Shown here piece after piece: positions 45,351 through 56,538 of a stretch of DNA of 64,000 nucleotides. Under the pieces are notes generated by a model. That model was not told where the DNA came from, did not search any database, and was given only the letters and a program-made list of their open reading frames with translations. A program made the translations under genes and the position numbers. The stretch is from Gigantopelta aegis (Eukaryota > Mollusca > Gastropoda > Neomphalida > Peltospiridae): assembly GCF_016097555.1 (NCBI RefSeq), contig NC_054708.1, positions 431,890-495,889 of the forward strand, written 5' to 3'. The stretch's first letter is position 1, and every line of letters starts with the position of its first letter.

Positions 45351-46577
45351 GTCCCCCCCCCCTCCCCTCCCCCCGAAACTACTTATTCATAATTCTAAAA
45401 CTAAATCACCTTGCTATTGCATGTCTAGGCACATACAGATGTGATATATATCTATAGGCTTTCTCTTATTTGTTCCACGTTGATGAACATTACTTGTCTT
45501 AGTTCTTGATTTGTTTTATCTTATTCAGTGGTACACATTAATAGTCAAATATGTCATAAACTCGCTTCCTTTTGCGGCCCCCACTTCGGTCCGATGCATA
45601 TCTCAAACAATTTCTAAGATGCCGTTCCTCCTACTTATTTTATGTGGTTTTTGGCAGCATCTTCAGAAAATGTGAAATGGCAAATATTAAATACATATTT
45701 TCAACTTATTAGATGTATTATGTCACAAGTTAGCCCAATTATAGCTTGAAGAAATTGAACATTATTGAATTAATGACTTTTAACTTAAATTATTAGCAAA
45801 ATTAATCATTGTAAACTTGATGTATACATGTACTAACAAATTGCTAAAAACGATAGATATTTCATGTCTGCGTACAGTTTATTATAGGATCTTAAACAAG
45901 TGTCCATTTCTTATCAAGTTTGTCATTCACTAAGGCAAATAAAAATCATTTCAAGTCTAATAACCTATTTAGTAGCCAAATAATTGTTTCAAATTTAGAA
46001 ATCATTGTATAAGAATGCAGACGGGTAATAATACATTTTATAAAATTTCTGATAATTAATTTCTTAATGCCGTTTTTTTCTCCTTCCTGCCAGTTTAGTT
46101 GTACTGACAGGCGAAGGGCTGGGTGGATATGCTGTCCATCATTCTCTCAATTACATCCTTTGCTGTTACGCGTCCAAAGAATTCAAATAGGCAACCTATA
46201 TATATAATACATAAATACAGCAGCATTAAATATAAAATATGTTGCAAATGGATGTTACTAATTGTTCAGCTCTTAACCAATCATTAGTTCATAACTGCAT
46301 ACATATTAAAATTACAAATGTATGCCATTTGTTAGATGATGTCACAGGATTTAAAATATATTTTTTAAAAGATTTTTTTTTTTTGTGAACAAATTATTTT
46401 ATTTTTGTTTAATGTTGGGTTGTATGCACGCTCATAATTATCGGTCTAATTCCCATTACATTCATCTTTCTCATCTATAACCCTCTGCCTATAATTCTCA
46501 TTATCTTAATATATTAAAAAGTAATAATAAAATATTCCATAAAAGAAACAAAAACTGGCCCAAAAAATCTGAGATAA
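45351..46577. other. Non-coding stretch
   Basis: AT-rich; no gene or repeat supported. Confidence 0.45.
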
Positions 46578-47905
46578 TATACTGAACAGCATTGAAAACG
46601 CACCACCAAGAAATGTTTGGATTTCGAAAAGAATACCCGAGCAATGTTTTTGTTGTGAACAGCAATAGATGGATGATTGATAATGGCAACAAACAAAAAA
46701 GGATGCACAATCATCGATTGGTTTTAATTCATCTACGTATGAAAGACACGTGGGGTCACAATGAAAAGTCAATAGCGCGTATGACCACCATCTGCAGCAA
46801 CACAAGCCATGCAACGTTTTCTCATCGACCCGATAAGTCTGCGAATAGTTTTCTGCGGGATAGCATTCCTCTCCTGCTGTAGTGCGTTGTCCAGTTCTCT
46901 AAGGTTATTCATTTGTGGACGACGTGAGATGCGTTGACCAAGGTAATCCCAAATAAACTATTGGCGATAAATCGGGGGACAGTGCTGGCCATTCAAGCAA
47001 AGGGACATTATTGTTCGCTAGATACTGTGTTGTAACACGTGCTGTGTGCGCTCGGGCGTTGTCTTACTGAAATTTGTGCATATCCCGATGCTGATGAAAG
47101 AAGGGAATGCCGTGATTTTGCAAGACGTAATCCCGGTAGTAAATGGCATTCATTCAGCCACGGCAAACATGGAGTGCTGTTTGGTGGTGATAACTGATCC
47201 CGTCGAACACCATGACATTCCCTCCACTCCATCGATCCGTCTGTACAAGGCAGTCATTGTGGTAACGTTCTCCACGCCTACGCCACACCTCCAACCGACC
47301 ATCAATATTCCTTAAATGGAAACTGGATTCGTCAGAGAATAGCACACCATGCCAACGTTTTAATCGCCAATGACGATACCCTTGCCAAACGTTGGCGCTC
47401 ATTTCGATGTCGATCAGTCAGGATAGGTCCAACATATGATCTTTGAGCACGCAGCCCAGCAGACTGAAGACGGCGACGCACAGTGTCTGTGTTGATAACC
47501 CCTCGTCAACCTTGAACAGTTGGTGCAGTCCTGACAGCTGGCAGCGTTCGATCATTAATATGGAGGCGATCTTGTCGTTGGCCTGGACGTGGACGGTCCC
47601 TTGTGGTTCCTGTCTGCTGGTATCTCCTGTGGAGTCTAGCGATGACTCGAAATGCCGACTTGAAGCATGCCTAAGGCACGTTCACGTTCCTCAGCTGTCA
47701 ACCTTCCCATCACTTGTTTAACGTTCTCTCAAAGACTACTTCATAAATGAAAGTGGCTTTTTCATATACCATCTTTTATTGCCCCAATCAGCATGATTTG
47801 CACATTCAATTTACGTTTTTCACGCTATGCATGCAATATGTTGTTTTGGTGGTGTGTTTCATGGAGTGTTCAACCGGTGGTGCGTTTACAATGTTGTTCA
47901 GTATA
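46578..47905 (-). mobile_element. Tc1-like transposon, family 2, complete ends but dead gene
   Basis: Inverted ends of about 27 bp start TACTGAACARCATTG and contain AACGCACCACC, each at a TA. The right end has a second, subterminal copy of the GGTGGTGYGTTT word. It is about 1.33 kb, normal for Tc1 elements. Confidence 0.85.
46760..47718 (-). pseudogene. Tc1-like transposase, family 2
   Basis: On the minus strand it opens near 47,713 (MGRLTAEERERALGML). It shows a readable block around 47,402-47,154 with GVLFSDESSFHL (first catalytic Asp) and RLEVWRRRGERYH, and ends ACVAADGGHTRY near 46,790. The frame changes repeatedly, TAG/TAA stops interrupt both halves and the region of the second Asp is degraded. 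The protein is clearly different from the 26-kb/34-kb family. It would mediate TA-targeted cut and paste if intact. Confidence 0.8.
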
Positions 47906-48116
47906 TATTACATTACATCCACACACATTACTAATAAAATTTCAAGCAGACAGCCTGAAAGTTTCAATATCACTTTGTAGATACCAATAGTATATAAATA
48001 ACATATTTTTTAATTATAAATTTTATTATCCCCAGATCAATGACAATGTCGGGCTTGGGGATCATAGCATTCATAAGGAGATCTTTAGCTTTTTGGAATA
48101 TAAAATAAGACTGCGG

Positions 48117-50098
48117 GTCTAGGTGTGGTCCCCCCCCCCCCCCACCCCCTGTATCGTCCGTGGAGTAGTCTCGTCGTATATACACCGCGGGTCTTGGTGT
48201 GCCCCGCCCCCCGTATCGTCTATGGAGTAGTCTCGTGAATACACCGCGGGTCTAAGTCTCCCCCCACCCCCGTATAGTCCGTGGAGTGGTCTCGTCGTGT
48301 ATACACCGCGTGTCTAGGTGTGCCTCCCCCCCCCCCCCCCCGTATCGTCCGCGGAGTAGTATCGTCGTGTATACACCGCGTGTCTAGGTGTGCCCCCCCC
48401 CCCCCCGTATCGTCCGTGGAGTAGTCTCGTGTATACACCGCGGGTCTAGGTGTGGTCTCCGCCCCACCCCCCGTATCGTCCGTGGAGTAGTCTCGTGTAT
48501 ACACTGCGGGTCTAGGTGTGGTGTCCGCCTAACCCACCCCACCCCCCGTATCGTCTGTGGAGTAGTATCGTGTATACACCGCGGGTCTCGTCGTGTATAC
48601 ACCGCACGTTTAGGTGTACCCCCCCCCCCCCCCCCGTATCGTCCGTGGAATAGTCTCGTGTATACACCGCGGGTCTAGATGTGGTCTCCGCCCCCCCCCC
48701 CCCCCCCCGTATCGTCCGTGGAGTAGTCTTGTGAATACACCGCAGGTCTAAGTCCCCCCCCCCCCCCCCAGTATCGTCTGTGGAGTAGTCTCGTCGAGAA
48801 TACTCCGCGGATGTAGGTTCCACCACCCCACCCCCGTATCGTCCGTGGAGTGGTCTCGTCGTGTATACACTGCGGGTCTAGGTGTGGAACCTCCTCCCCC
48901 AGTATCGTCCGTGGAGTAGTCTCCTCGTGTACACATCGCTTGTCTAGCTGTGCTCCCTCGTATCGTCCGCGGAGTAGTCTCGTCGTCTATATACCGCGAG
49001 TCTAGGTGTGGTCCTCCCCGTATCGTCCGTGTACTAGTCTCGTCGTGTATACACCGCGGGTCTAGGTGTGCCCCCCCCCCCCTCCCCCGTATTATCCGTG
49101 GACTAGTCTCGTGTATACACCGCGGGTCTAGGTGTGCCCCCTAGTATCGTTCATGGAGTATGCACCGCGGGTCTAAGTGTCTCCCCCACCCCCCCACCCC
49201 CCGAGTATCATCTATGGAGTAGTCTCTTGTATACACCGTGGGTCTAAGTGTGTCTCCCCCCCCCCTCCCGTATCGTCTGTGGAGTAGTCTCGTCGTGTAG
49301 ACACTGCGGGTCTAAGTGCCCCTCCCCCAGTTTATCGTCTGTGGGGTAGTCTCGTCGTGTATACACCGCGGATCTAAGTGCCCCCCCCCCCACCCCGTAT
49401 CGTCCGCGGAGTAGTCTCGCCGTGTGTACAGCGCTAGTCTAGGTGTGCCCCCCCCCCCCTCGTATCGTCTGTAGAGTGGTCTCGTCGTGTATACACCGCG
49501 GGTCTAAGTGCATCTTCTCCCATGTATCGTCCGTGGAGTAGTCTCGCCGTGTATACAGCGCTGGTCTAGGTGTGCCCCACCCGCCACCCCCGTATCGTCT
49601 GTGGAATGGTGTCGTCGTGTTTACATCGCGGGTCTAAGTGTGGTCCCCCCCCCCCCCCAACCTCGTATCGTCAGTAGAGTGGTCTCGTCGTGTATACACC
49701 GCGGGTCTAAGTGCCCCCCTCCCCGTATCGTCTGGAGTAGTCTCGTGTATACACCGCGGGTCTAAGTGCCCCCCCCCCCCCCCGTATCTTTTGTGGAGTA
49801 GTCTCGTCGTGTATACACCGCGATCCTAAGTGCCCCCCTGTATCGTCTGTGGAGTGGTGTCGTCGTGTATACATTGCGGATCTAAGTGTGGTCCCCCCGT
49901 ATCGTCTGTGGAGTTGTCTCGTGTATATACCGTGTGTCTAAGTGTGGTCCCCGCCCCCTCCCCCGTATCGTCTGTGGTGTAGTCTAGTCGTGTATATACT
50001 GCAGGTCTAGGTGTGCCCCCCCCCCCCCCCCCCCCCCGTATCATATGTGGAGCAGTCTCGTCATGTATACACCGCGGGTCTAAGTGTGCCTCCTGTTC
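48117..50098. repeat. 2-kb C-rich minisatellite, unit about 50-60 bp
   Basis: Roughly 33 units of GTATCGTCCGTGGAGTAGTC, TCGTGTATACACCGCGGGTC, TAGGTGTG, each followed by a C run of 4 to 22 bases. Length variation is almost all in the C runs and in a TCGTCG/TCGTG alternative. Frames across it encode only repeat peptides. Sequencing across it is likely error-prone. Confidence 0.95.
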
Positions 50099-50334
50099 AT
50101 CAAGTTTATTTATTACATGCAGGATAATTTATTTTACGTTATTTTCATTATGGGATGATTATGATTAAAGATATACATTTGATATAAATTGTGATATAAA
50201 TGTTATATGTATCTGTAAATTATTTTAGGTAATTTGATGACATATACATGATACATATATGCATTCTATGACTTGATATTTATTGTTATTTTATTGTTCT
50301 TGTAGGGTGTTTTTCCTTGTCGTCATCCTCCCAG

Positions 50335-50655
50335 TCGAGGCATGGGATTTTTAATCCAGATACCGACTCCAAACCCTGAGTGAGTGCTCCGCAAGGCTCA
50401 ATGGGTAGGTGTAAATCACTTACACCGACCAGTGATCCATAACTGGTTCAACAAAGGCCATGGTTTGTGCTGTCCTGCCTGTGGGAAGCGCAAATAAAAG
50501 ATCCCTTGCTGCTAATCGGAAGAGTAGCCCATGTAGTGGCGACAGCGTGTTTCCTCTCAAAATCTGTGTGGTCTTTAACCATATGTCTGACGCCATATAA
50601 AAGTAAATAAAATGTGTTGAGTGCGTCGTTAAATAAAACATTTCTTTCTTTCTTT
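50335..50655 (+). mobile_element. SINE family 2, head truncated
   Basis: Begins inside the head at CCAGTCGAGGCATGGGATTT and continues to the tail CGTCGTTAAATAAAACATTT and a TTTC microsatellite, nearly identical to 42,430-42,752. Confidence 0.92.
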
Positions 50656-51079
50656 TGTCTTGTCATCCATTTTGTTGTGACATTGAATAAATCGTCTGAA
50701 CCCACGTACTGTTGCTGTTATATTTTTCTTCCTGTGTTCTGGAAAAGTAAAATCTGATACTGCTACATCTGTATACCAAATGGTGTGCTATTATAGCAAA
50801 CCCGCAATTTCTCACCATTTTAGATATAAATAAAGCAGGCATACTTTGATCCCATTCTGTATATTTTCCCCTAATTATGATTTACAAAAGAGAAGGAAAA
50901 AAGGGGTGGGGGACCCCGACGTAGTTTTAAAACTTGAAAACCAGAAGAAGAAAAAAAAACCGCACCAGGATAGTGCTAAAGGAGGAATGACAATATAATA
51001 TCTAAAAGTTTCTGGGGGGAGGTCCCTACCCTACTCCACGATTTGCTTCCCAGTTAAACAATTAACATACACCAAATGG
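50656..51079. other. Non-coding stretch
   Basis: Nothing supported. Confidence 0.4.
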
Positions 51080-51622
51080 TAACAGGTCGTTTCGCCCCTG
51101 TTACTAGATCGCCCGCGTTGTTTGGATCAGGGTCCATTCGTTCTGTTAACTGAATCGAGTCGCCCTCATGTAGGGTCATTTTTTTTATTTTGTTAATAAA
51201 AACATTTATTCATCAGTACGGCCCAAGTGATGATGGCTTGGAGAAGGAGAATTGAACTGGAATATATACTGGCCATGTTTGAACGAACTCTGTTGATAAA
51301 ATGTAGTATTTTGCTTTGCCCATATATTGTATTTGTAATAAAACTTACAATTCATATACACTGCTTTCTTCGTTTTTGTATTCTTATATATTTTTAAAAT
51401 ATGACAAAGTCCTCCCTGTCTGGTACTTATGTTAATAATTTGTAAAAAGGGTCAATTTGCATTGATCCAATATATATTGGTGACATGCAAATTTCAGTAA
51501 TATAACGTTTGTTATTCAACGACGGTACGAATAAGATTTAGAACGAACCTACCCTGGGTGAACGGGTCTAAGGGCGAAACAACACGGGGTTCGAAATGGT
51601 TTCAGAGCGAAACGACCCGGAT
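51080..51622. mobile_element. Inverted-repeat element with GGTCGTTTCGC ends
   Basis: AGGTCGTTTCGCCCCTG at the left and GAGCGAAACGACCCGG at the right. Inside both ends are further 'CGCCC' and 'GGGCGAAAC' words. About 540 bp and non-coding, probably a non-autonomous DNA element. Confidence 0.6.
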
Positions 51623-52349
51623 TCACACCAAATTAAATGTTATATACACCAGCTTTTAATATATAGATCTAGTAATCATTTAATGCATCGAAAATAATAC
51701 AACATGGCTGTCCGATTCGAGAATCTATGAGGGCGGTTGAAAAAACAACCAATAATAAAATAACGAAAATCAGAAATGTCAAACATTGCAAAGGGAAGTA
51801 ATTCAGGGAAGTAGAGGTTTACTGTTTGGGGTGAACAAGAAGAATGTAAATTGCAAAACATCAATAATCTGTCATTTACAGGTATCATTGTGCACGTAAG
51901 ATATAACCCATTTAGTTTTTCAGAATAATTTTTAGTCTTTATTTGTAAAATAATTTTTAGTAAATACATTTTTAAATTTATGGAGTAGTGTAGATCTATG
52001 CAGTAAAGAAAATGGCCGCCCCCTAGCTGTGTAGCGGGCTTGTAATAAGATTAAACTGTCAACAGTCTGCTATTTTATGTTTAAAAATGTTTTCAACAAC
52101 ATTAATACCAACGAAACGCAAAATGTATATCTATTCCCCAAATTCATATACTCATTTTGACAATCTTCTTCATTTTTTTTTTTTTCTATAATTATGCAGC
52201 AACGCTAATACCTAGACTTACACAGGTCATTTTGATTGGATGGCGAAGCAATGGTCTCCTTTCTGTATCACTGGCGTAGGAAGGTGCCAAAAATAGGGGT
52301 GGGGGCGCACACTTTTATATTTACACACTTTTACACAATTATAAAGCAA
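51623..52349. other. Non-coding stretch
   Basis: Nothing supported. Confidence 0.4.
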
Positions 52350-52764
52350 AATATCTGAAAAGTTGGATAAAGTTACATTTGAGTGAAACATGAGTCTGTG
52401 ACTTTGAAATGGTGAAATATCCTCTAAAAATAGACTAAAACTCGACTCCATAACTGTTACTTCTCAGACGCACGTTTTTAACACTATGAGAAATGCATTT
52501 TGTGATATTAAAAACACCTGGATGACCAATAACACTTCGATTTACCAGTTAAAGTCAACAGATAACTGATTTACCAGTTAAAGTCAACAGAACCAGTTTA
52601 CCAGTTAATGTCAACATAGAACTGATTTACCAATAACACTTCGAATGTATGGAAATGAATAATCTAAACAATAAAATCTAAGCAAAGTTTGATTTTAGTT
52701 ATAAAAAATGCCTCTAATAGTAAAAAATATGCCTTAGTGTTTAAAAACTAGGGTATGCCCCTTT
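52350..52764 (+). repeat. R1 family copy, invaded by minisatellite units
   Basis: Contains the R1 landmarks TTACTTCTCAGACGCACG, GGATGACCAATAACACTTCG, AATCTAAACAATAAAATC and TATGCCCCTTTAA. It is interrupted at 52,541-52,628 by units of the neighbouring 29-bp array, with ACCAATAACACTTCGA present on both sides of the interruption. Confidence 0.75.
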
Positions 52765-53908
52765 AATGTCAACAGAACCGATCTACCAGTTAATGTCAAC
52801 ATAGAACTGATTTACCAGTTAAAGTCAACAGATAACTGATTTACCAGTTACAGTCAACAGAACCAGTTTACCAGTTAATGTCAACATAGAACTGATTTAC
52901 CTGTTAATATCAACATAGAACTGATTTACCAGTTGAAGTCAACATAGAACTGATTTACCAGTTAATGTCAACATAGAACTGATTTACCAGTTAAAGTCAA
53001 CATTGAACTGGTGTACCAGTTAAAGTCAACATAGAACTGGTGTACCAGCTGAAGTCAACATAGAACTGGTGAACCAGTTGAAGGCAACATAGAACTGATT
53101 TACCAGTTGAAGTCAACATAGAACTGGTGTACCAGTTGAAGTCAACAGAGAACTGGTTTACCAGTTGAAGTCAACATAGAACTGGTTTACCAGTTAATGT
53201 CAACATAGAACTGATTTACCAGTTAAAGTGAACATAGAACTGGTGTACCAGCTGAAGTCAACATAGAACTGGTGTACCAGCTGAAGTCAACATAGAACTG
53301 ATTTACCAGTTGAAGTCAACATAGAACTGGTGTACCAGTTGAAGTCAACAGAGAACTGATTTACCAGTTGAAGTCAACATAGAACTGGTTTACCAGTTAA
53401 TGTCAACATAGAACTGATTTACCAGTTAAAGTCAACATAGAACTGGTGTACCAGCTGAAGTCAACATAGAACTGGTGTACCAGCTGAAGTCAACATAGAA
53501 CTGGTGTACCAGTTGAAGGCAACATAGAACTGATTTACCAGTTGAAGGCAACATAGAACTGGTGTACCAGTTGAAGTCAACATAGAACTGATTTACCAGC
53601 TGAAGTCAACATAGAACTGGTGTACCAGTTGAAGGCAACATAGAACTGGTGTATCAGTTGAAGGCAACATAGAACTGGTGTATCAGTTGAAGGCAACATA
53701 GAACTGTTGTACCAGTTGAAGTCAACATAGAACTGATTTACCAGTTGAAGGCGACATAGAACTGATTTACCAGTTGAAGGCGACATAGAACTGATTTACC
53801 AGTTGAAGGCAACATAGAACTGATTTACCAGTTGAAGGCAACATAGAACTGGTGTACCAGTTGAAGGCAACATAGAACTGATTTACCAGTTAATGTCAAC
53901 ATAGAACA
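52541..53908. repeat. 29-bp minisatellite (second, unrelated locus)
   Basis: About 43 units of ACCAGTTGAAGTCAACATAG plus AACTGATTT with GGTGT variants. A higher-order pattern repeats: the variant order at 53,040-53,220 recurs at 53,240-53,420. The part at 52,541-52,628 is separated from the main array by R1 sequence. The unit length equals that of the 3-8 kb array but the sequences are unrelated. Confidence 0.95.
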
Positions 53909-54150
53909 ACTGACTGTAGACGGGGAAATCTGATAGATGGAAACTGACTGTAGATGGGGAAATCTGATAGATGGAAACTGACTGTAGACGGGGAAATCTG
54001 ATAGATGGAAACTGACTGTAGACGGGGAAATCTGGTAGCTGGAAACTGACTGTAGACATGGGAAATCTGATAGATGGAAACTGACTGTAGATGGGGGAAA
54101 TCTGGTAGATGGAAACTAACTGTACACATGGGAAATCTGATTTTTGTGAT
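53909..54150. repeat. 34-bp minisatellite, about 6.5 copies
   Basis: Units of ACTGACTGTAGACGGGGAAA plus TCTGATAGATGGAA, joined directly to the end of the 29-bp array. Confidence 0.93.
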
Positions 54151-54310
54151 GAAAACAGTGCTGTTACAAAGATTTAGTCTTTCACAATTCACGCTCACAC
54201 CAAGACTGCAAAATGTATGTTCTTTTGTGCATCCCAGAGGATGCATTGTCTCCATTTTTGGGTTCCATGTGATGTTTTAATGCTGTATATACGCATGTCT
54301 TGGGGATCCA

Positions 54311-54542
54311 GGCAGGGTTTCTGCCAGAGGGTAAAATGTTTTGCAGATTTTATTTTTTTAAGTTGACCTTTTGACAAAATTAATGACTTATCACGACTGT
54401 ATGATTTTCTTAACTCTAAACCTAACCCATTTTCTTTCTGGGGAAGGGTCCCCCATATTCCCTGTCGACTGTGGTTGCATTGAGCGCACATTCAATTCCA
54501 TAGTACCATACCCAAAAAATTATTTCTGGTAGAAACCCTGCC
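54311..54542. mobile_element. hAT-like MITE, copy 1, just upstream of gene B
   Basis: Ends GGCAGGGTTTCTGCCAGA and TCTGGTAGAAACCCTGCC. The interior matches 56,902-57,156 (AGTTGACCTTTTGACAAAAT, AACCCATTTTCTTTCTGGGG). No clean target duplication. Confidence 0.8.
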
Positions 54543-54616
54543 AGTAAACCCCTGCATCATAACTGAATGTTGTAAAATTAAAAAAAAAAAATTCATATTG
54601 TTCTTTTCTGTTTTAG

Positions 54617-55277
54617 GTTTGATGTGATCACTTGAATGTACAGTTTGTGAGGTAAATCAACATGGATAAGCAATATTCAGTACAGTTCTTTACTTCATTC
54701 GTTGAAGCCATGCAGAAGTTCTGTCGGGAGTACATTGATTTTGAGCAGTGTGTGGAACTGAGTGGCTACCTGGCTGTGGAGATAGACAATCATAAAAAGG
54801 AACGGTATGTGCTCAGTGAGATGCTTCAAAGTTCGGGAAATGTCATTAGTGAGAGTTACTGTACGAAGGCATTCAAGACCCTGCGTAAAGAACCGTCTGT
54901 GTGTGAGAAAGACGGTGAAAACCGTTCTCCAAATCATTACAGAACTGTCAGTAGGAAGACCAGTCTACAGTCGACTGGGCTATCAGTAGATCTGACGGGC
55001 AGCACTGAGGAACGGTTCCAAGGGTTCCAGTGTTCAAATCTCAACAGAAGAAGACAAAACTTTGTGCATTCCACCCAGAGAATGAGGCGGTCAGCAGCGC
55101 TCAACTGTCGGCCCGCTCTCTCCCACTCGCTAATTGCCCCCCATAGAATGTCAGTCAGCCAGATTAATGAACGTACTGGTGACCAGATAAGCAGCAGATC
55201 TCCTAACAGCGTTCCAGGCATACCAAAACGAGGCATCACAGACGGCAGTTGTAGTCCAGCTCCCACAGTTAAGAAAG
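54617..55277 (+). CDS. Gene B, first coding exon (paralog of gene A)
   Basis: The acceptor TTCTTTTCTGTTTTAG is before 54,617 and the ATG is at 54,662. The first candidate donor is AAGAAAG|GTGCGT after 55,277, giving 205 codons plus one base (phase 1, as in gene A). Residues 1-80 equal those of gene A except position 8. The rest is different, basic and Ser/Arg-rich (for example NLNRRRQNF, QRMRRSAALN), probably disordered and possibly nuclear. There is no domain I can name. No stop or frameshift occurs. The exon end is the start of an 8-copy 63-bp tandem repeat that copies the donor site, so the true donor is ambiguous among equivalent sites. A promoter or leader exon is not visible. Confidence 0.82.
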
Positions 55278-55735
55278 GTGCGTGTTGTTTACATGTATTT
55301 TAGCAAACCATGGGGCCTCATTCTCCCACAGTTAAGAAAGGTGCGTGTTGTTTACATGTATTTTAGCAAACCATGGGGCCTCATTCTCCCACAGTTAAGA
55401 AAGGTGCGTGTTGTTTACATGTATTTTAGCAAACCATGGGGCCTCATTCTCCCACAGTTAAGAAAGGTGCGTGTTGTTTACATGTATTTTAGCAAACCAT
55501 GGGGCCTCATTCTCCCACAGTTAAGAAAGGTGCGTGTTGTTTACATGTATTTTAGCAAACCATGGGGCCTCATTCTCCCACAGTTAAGAAAGGTGCGTGT
55601 TGTTTACATGTATTTTAGCAAACCATGGGGCCTCATTCTCCCACAGTTAAGAAAGGTGCGTGTTGTTTACATGTATTTTAGCAAACCATGGGGCCTCATT
55701 CTCCCACAGTTAAGAAAGGTGGGTGTTGTTTACCT
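55259..55735 (+). repeat. 63-bp tandem repeat copying the gene B splice donor
   Basis: Eight nearly perfect units. Each contains TCTCCCACAGTTAAGAAAG followed by GTGCGTGTTG (55,269 to 55,710 in steps of 63). The last unit has two changes (GTGGGT and a small variant after it). Each unit holds a possible acceptor (CTCATTCTCCCACAG), a 9-base piece of the exon end and a donor. The open frame of 164 codons over the array exists only because 63 is a multiple of three. Confidence 0.93.
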
Positions 55736-56209
55736 GTATTTCAGCAAAGCATGGGTTAATTTCACTCTGTGATGGCAAAACCTAGCAAGTTGAGTTTTAG
55801 CCAGAATTTTGTTAGACACATTTTTGTGGACTTATTAGGTTACTCTCCTACTCTGATGATGCTCAGTTACTTAGCTTACAGTATCCGATGATGATACAAT
55901 ACATGCTACAATGATTACAATTGATTATTGAGAATGTGCTAATTACGACTTGCTTGGTTTTACCATTACAGGGTAAAACTGTCCCTTGTTTGCATCTTGA
56001 AAACTATTGTGTGTTTGGGTGTGTGTTTGTGGGGTTATAATAGTGAACAGTAATAATATCAGTGGTAGAAAAAAAAGGTAAATTTTATTTTTCAATTTTA
56101 TTTAAATAAAAAAAAGGTCTGAGCAAATAATATTTGTGTAATTTTAACAGATTTGAGCGAAATTCATAACATCATGTACCATAGTAGGAATCATTTTGTG
56201 GAAAAGTTT
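55736..56209. other. Intron of gene B
   Basis: AT-rich intron sequence without further recognisable elements. Confidence 0.5.
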
Positions 56210-56376
56210 GTTGACGTTTGTTTTGTTTAACAACACCACTAGAACATATTGATTTATTAATCATCGGCTATTGGATGTCAAACATTTGGTAATTTTGGCA
56301 TATAGTCTTAGAGAGGAAACCTGCTATATTTTCCTATTAATTAGTTGCAAGGGATCTTTTATATGCACCATCCCAC
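56210..56376 (-). mobile_element. SINE family 1 fragment ending at a duplicated exon start
   Basis: From GTTTGTTTTGTTTAACAACACC to TATGCACCATCCCACA. It stops exactly where a duplicate of the next exon's first bases begins (56,377), so the SINE has replaced the splice acceptor of that duplicate. Confidence 0.8.
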
Positions 56377-56538
56377 ATAAACGTGACTGTGCTCTGAATG
56401 ATTTGGTAAAAGCTGGTGATGAGTGGAACTGGTCTGTATTGGTTCTTTGTGTTTCAGATAAACTGGACTGTGCTCTGAATAATTTGGTAAAAGCTGCTGA
56501 CGACATTGTGAAACAGAGTGAGTTGTGTGCTGACTTGG
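56377..56538 (+). repeat. 81-bp in-frame duplication at the gene B acceptor
   Basis: ATAAACGTGACTGTGCTCTG at 56,377 and ATAAACTGGACTGTGCTCTG at 56,458 start two copies that match for about 50 bp (CTGAATRATTTGGTAAAAGC). The offset of 81 bp keeps the frame, and the intervening sequence, including the present acceptor, is open. Confidence 0.85.

Noticed and set aside
48220..48936. Several frames rich in Thr-Thr-Pro and Gly on both strands
   Set aside because: They are translations of the C-rich minisatellite and have no independent support.
53577..53786. Repeat-peptide frame on the minus strand
   Set aside because: The 29-bp array is read in a shifting frame and there is no start context or conservation.
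55278..55772. 164-codon open frame with a 21-residue repeat
   Set aside because: It exists because the 63-bp intron repeat is a multiple of three and happens to lack a stop in that frame. It lies in an intron, after a donor.
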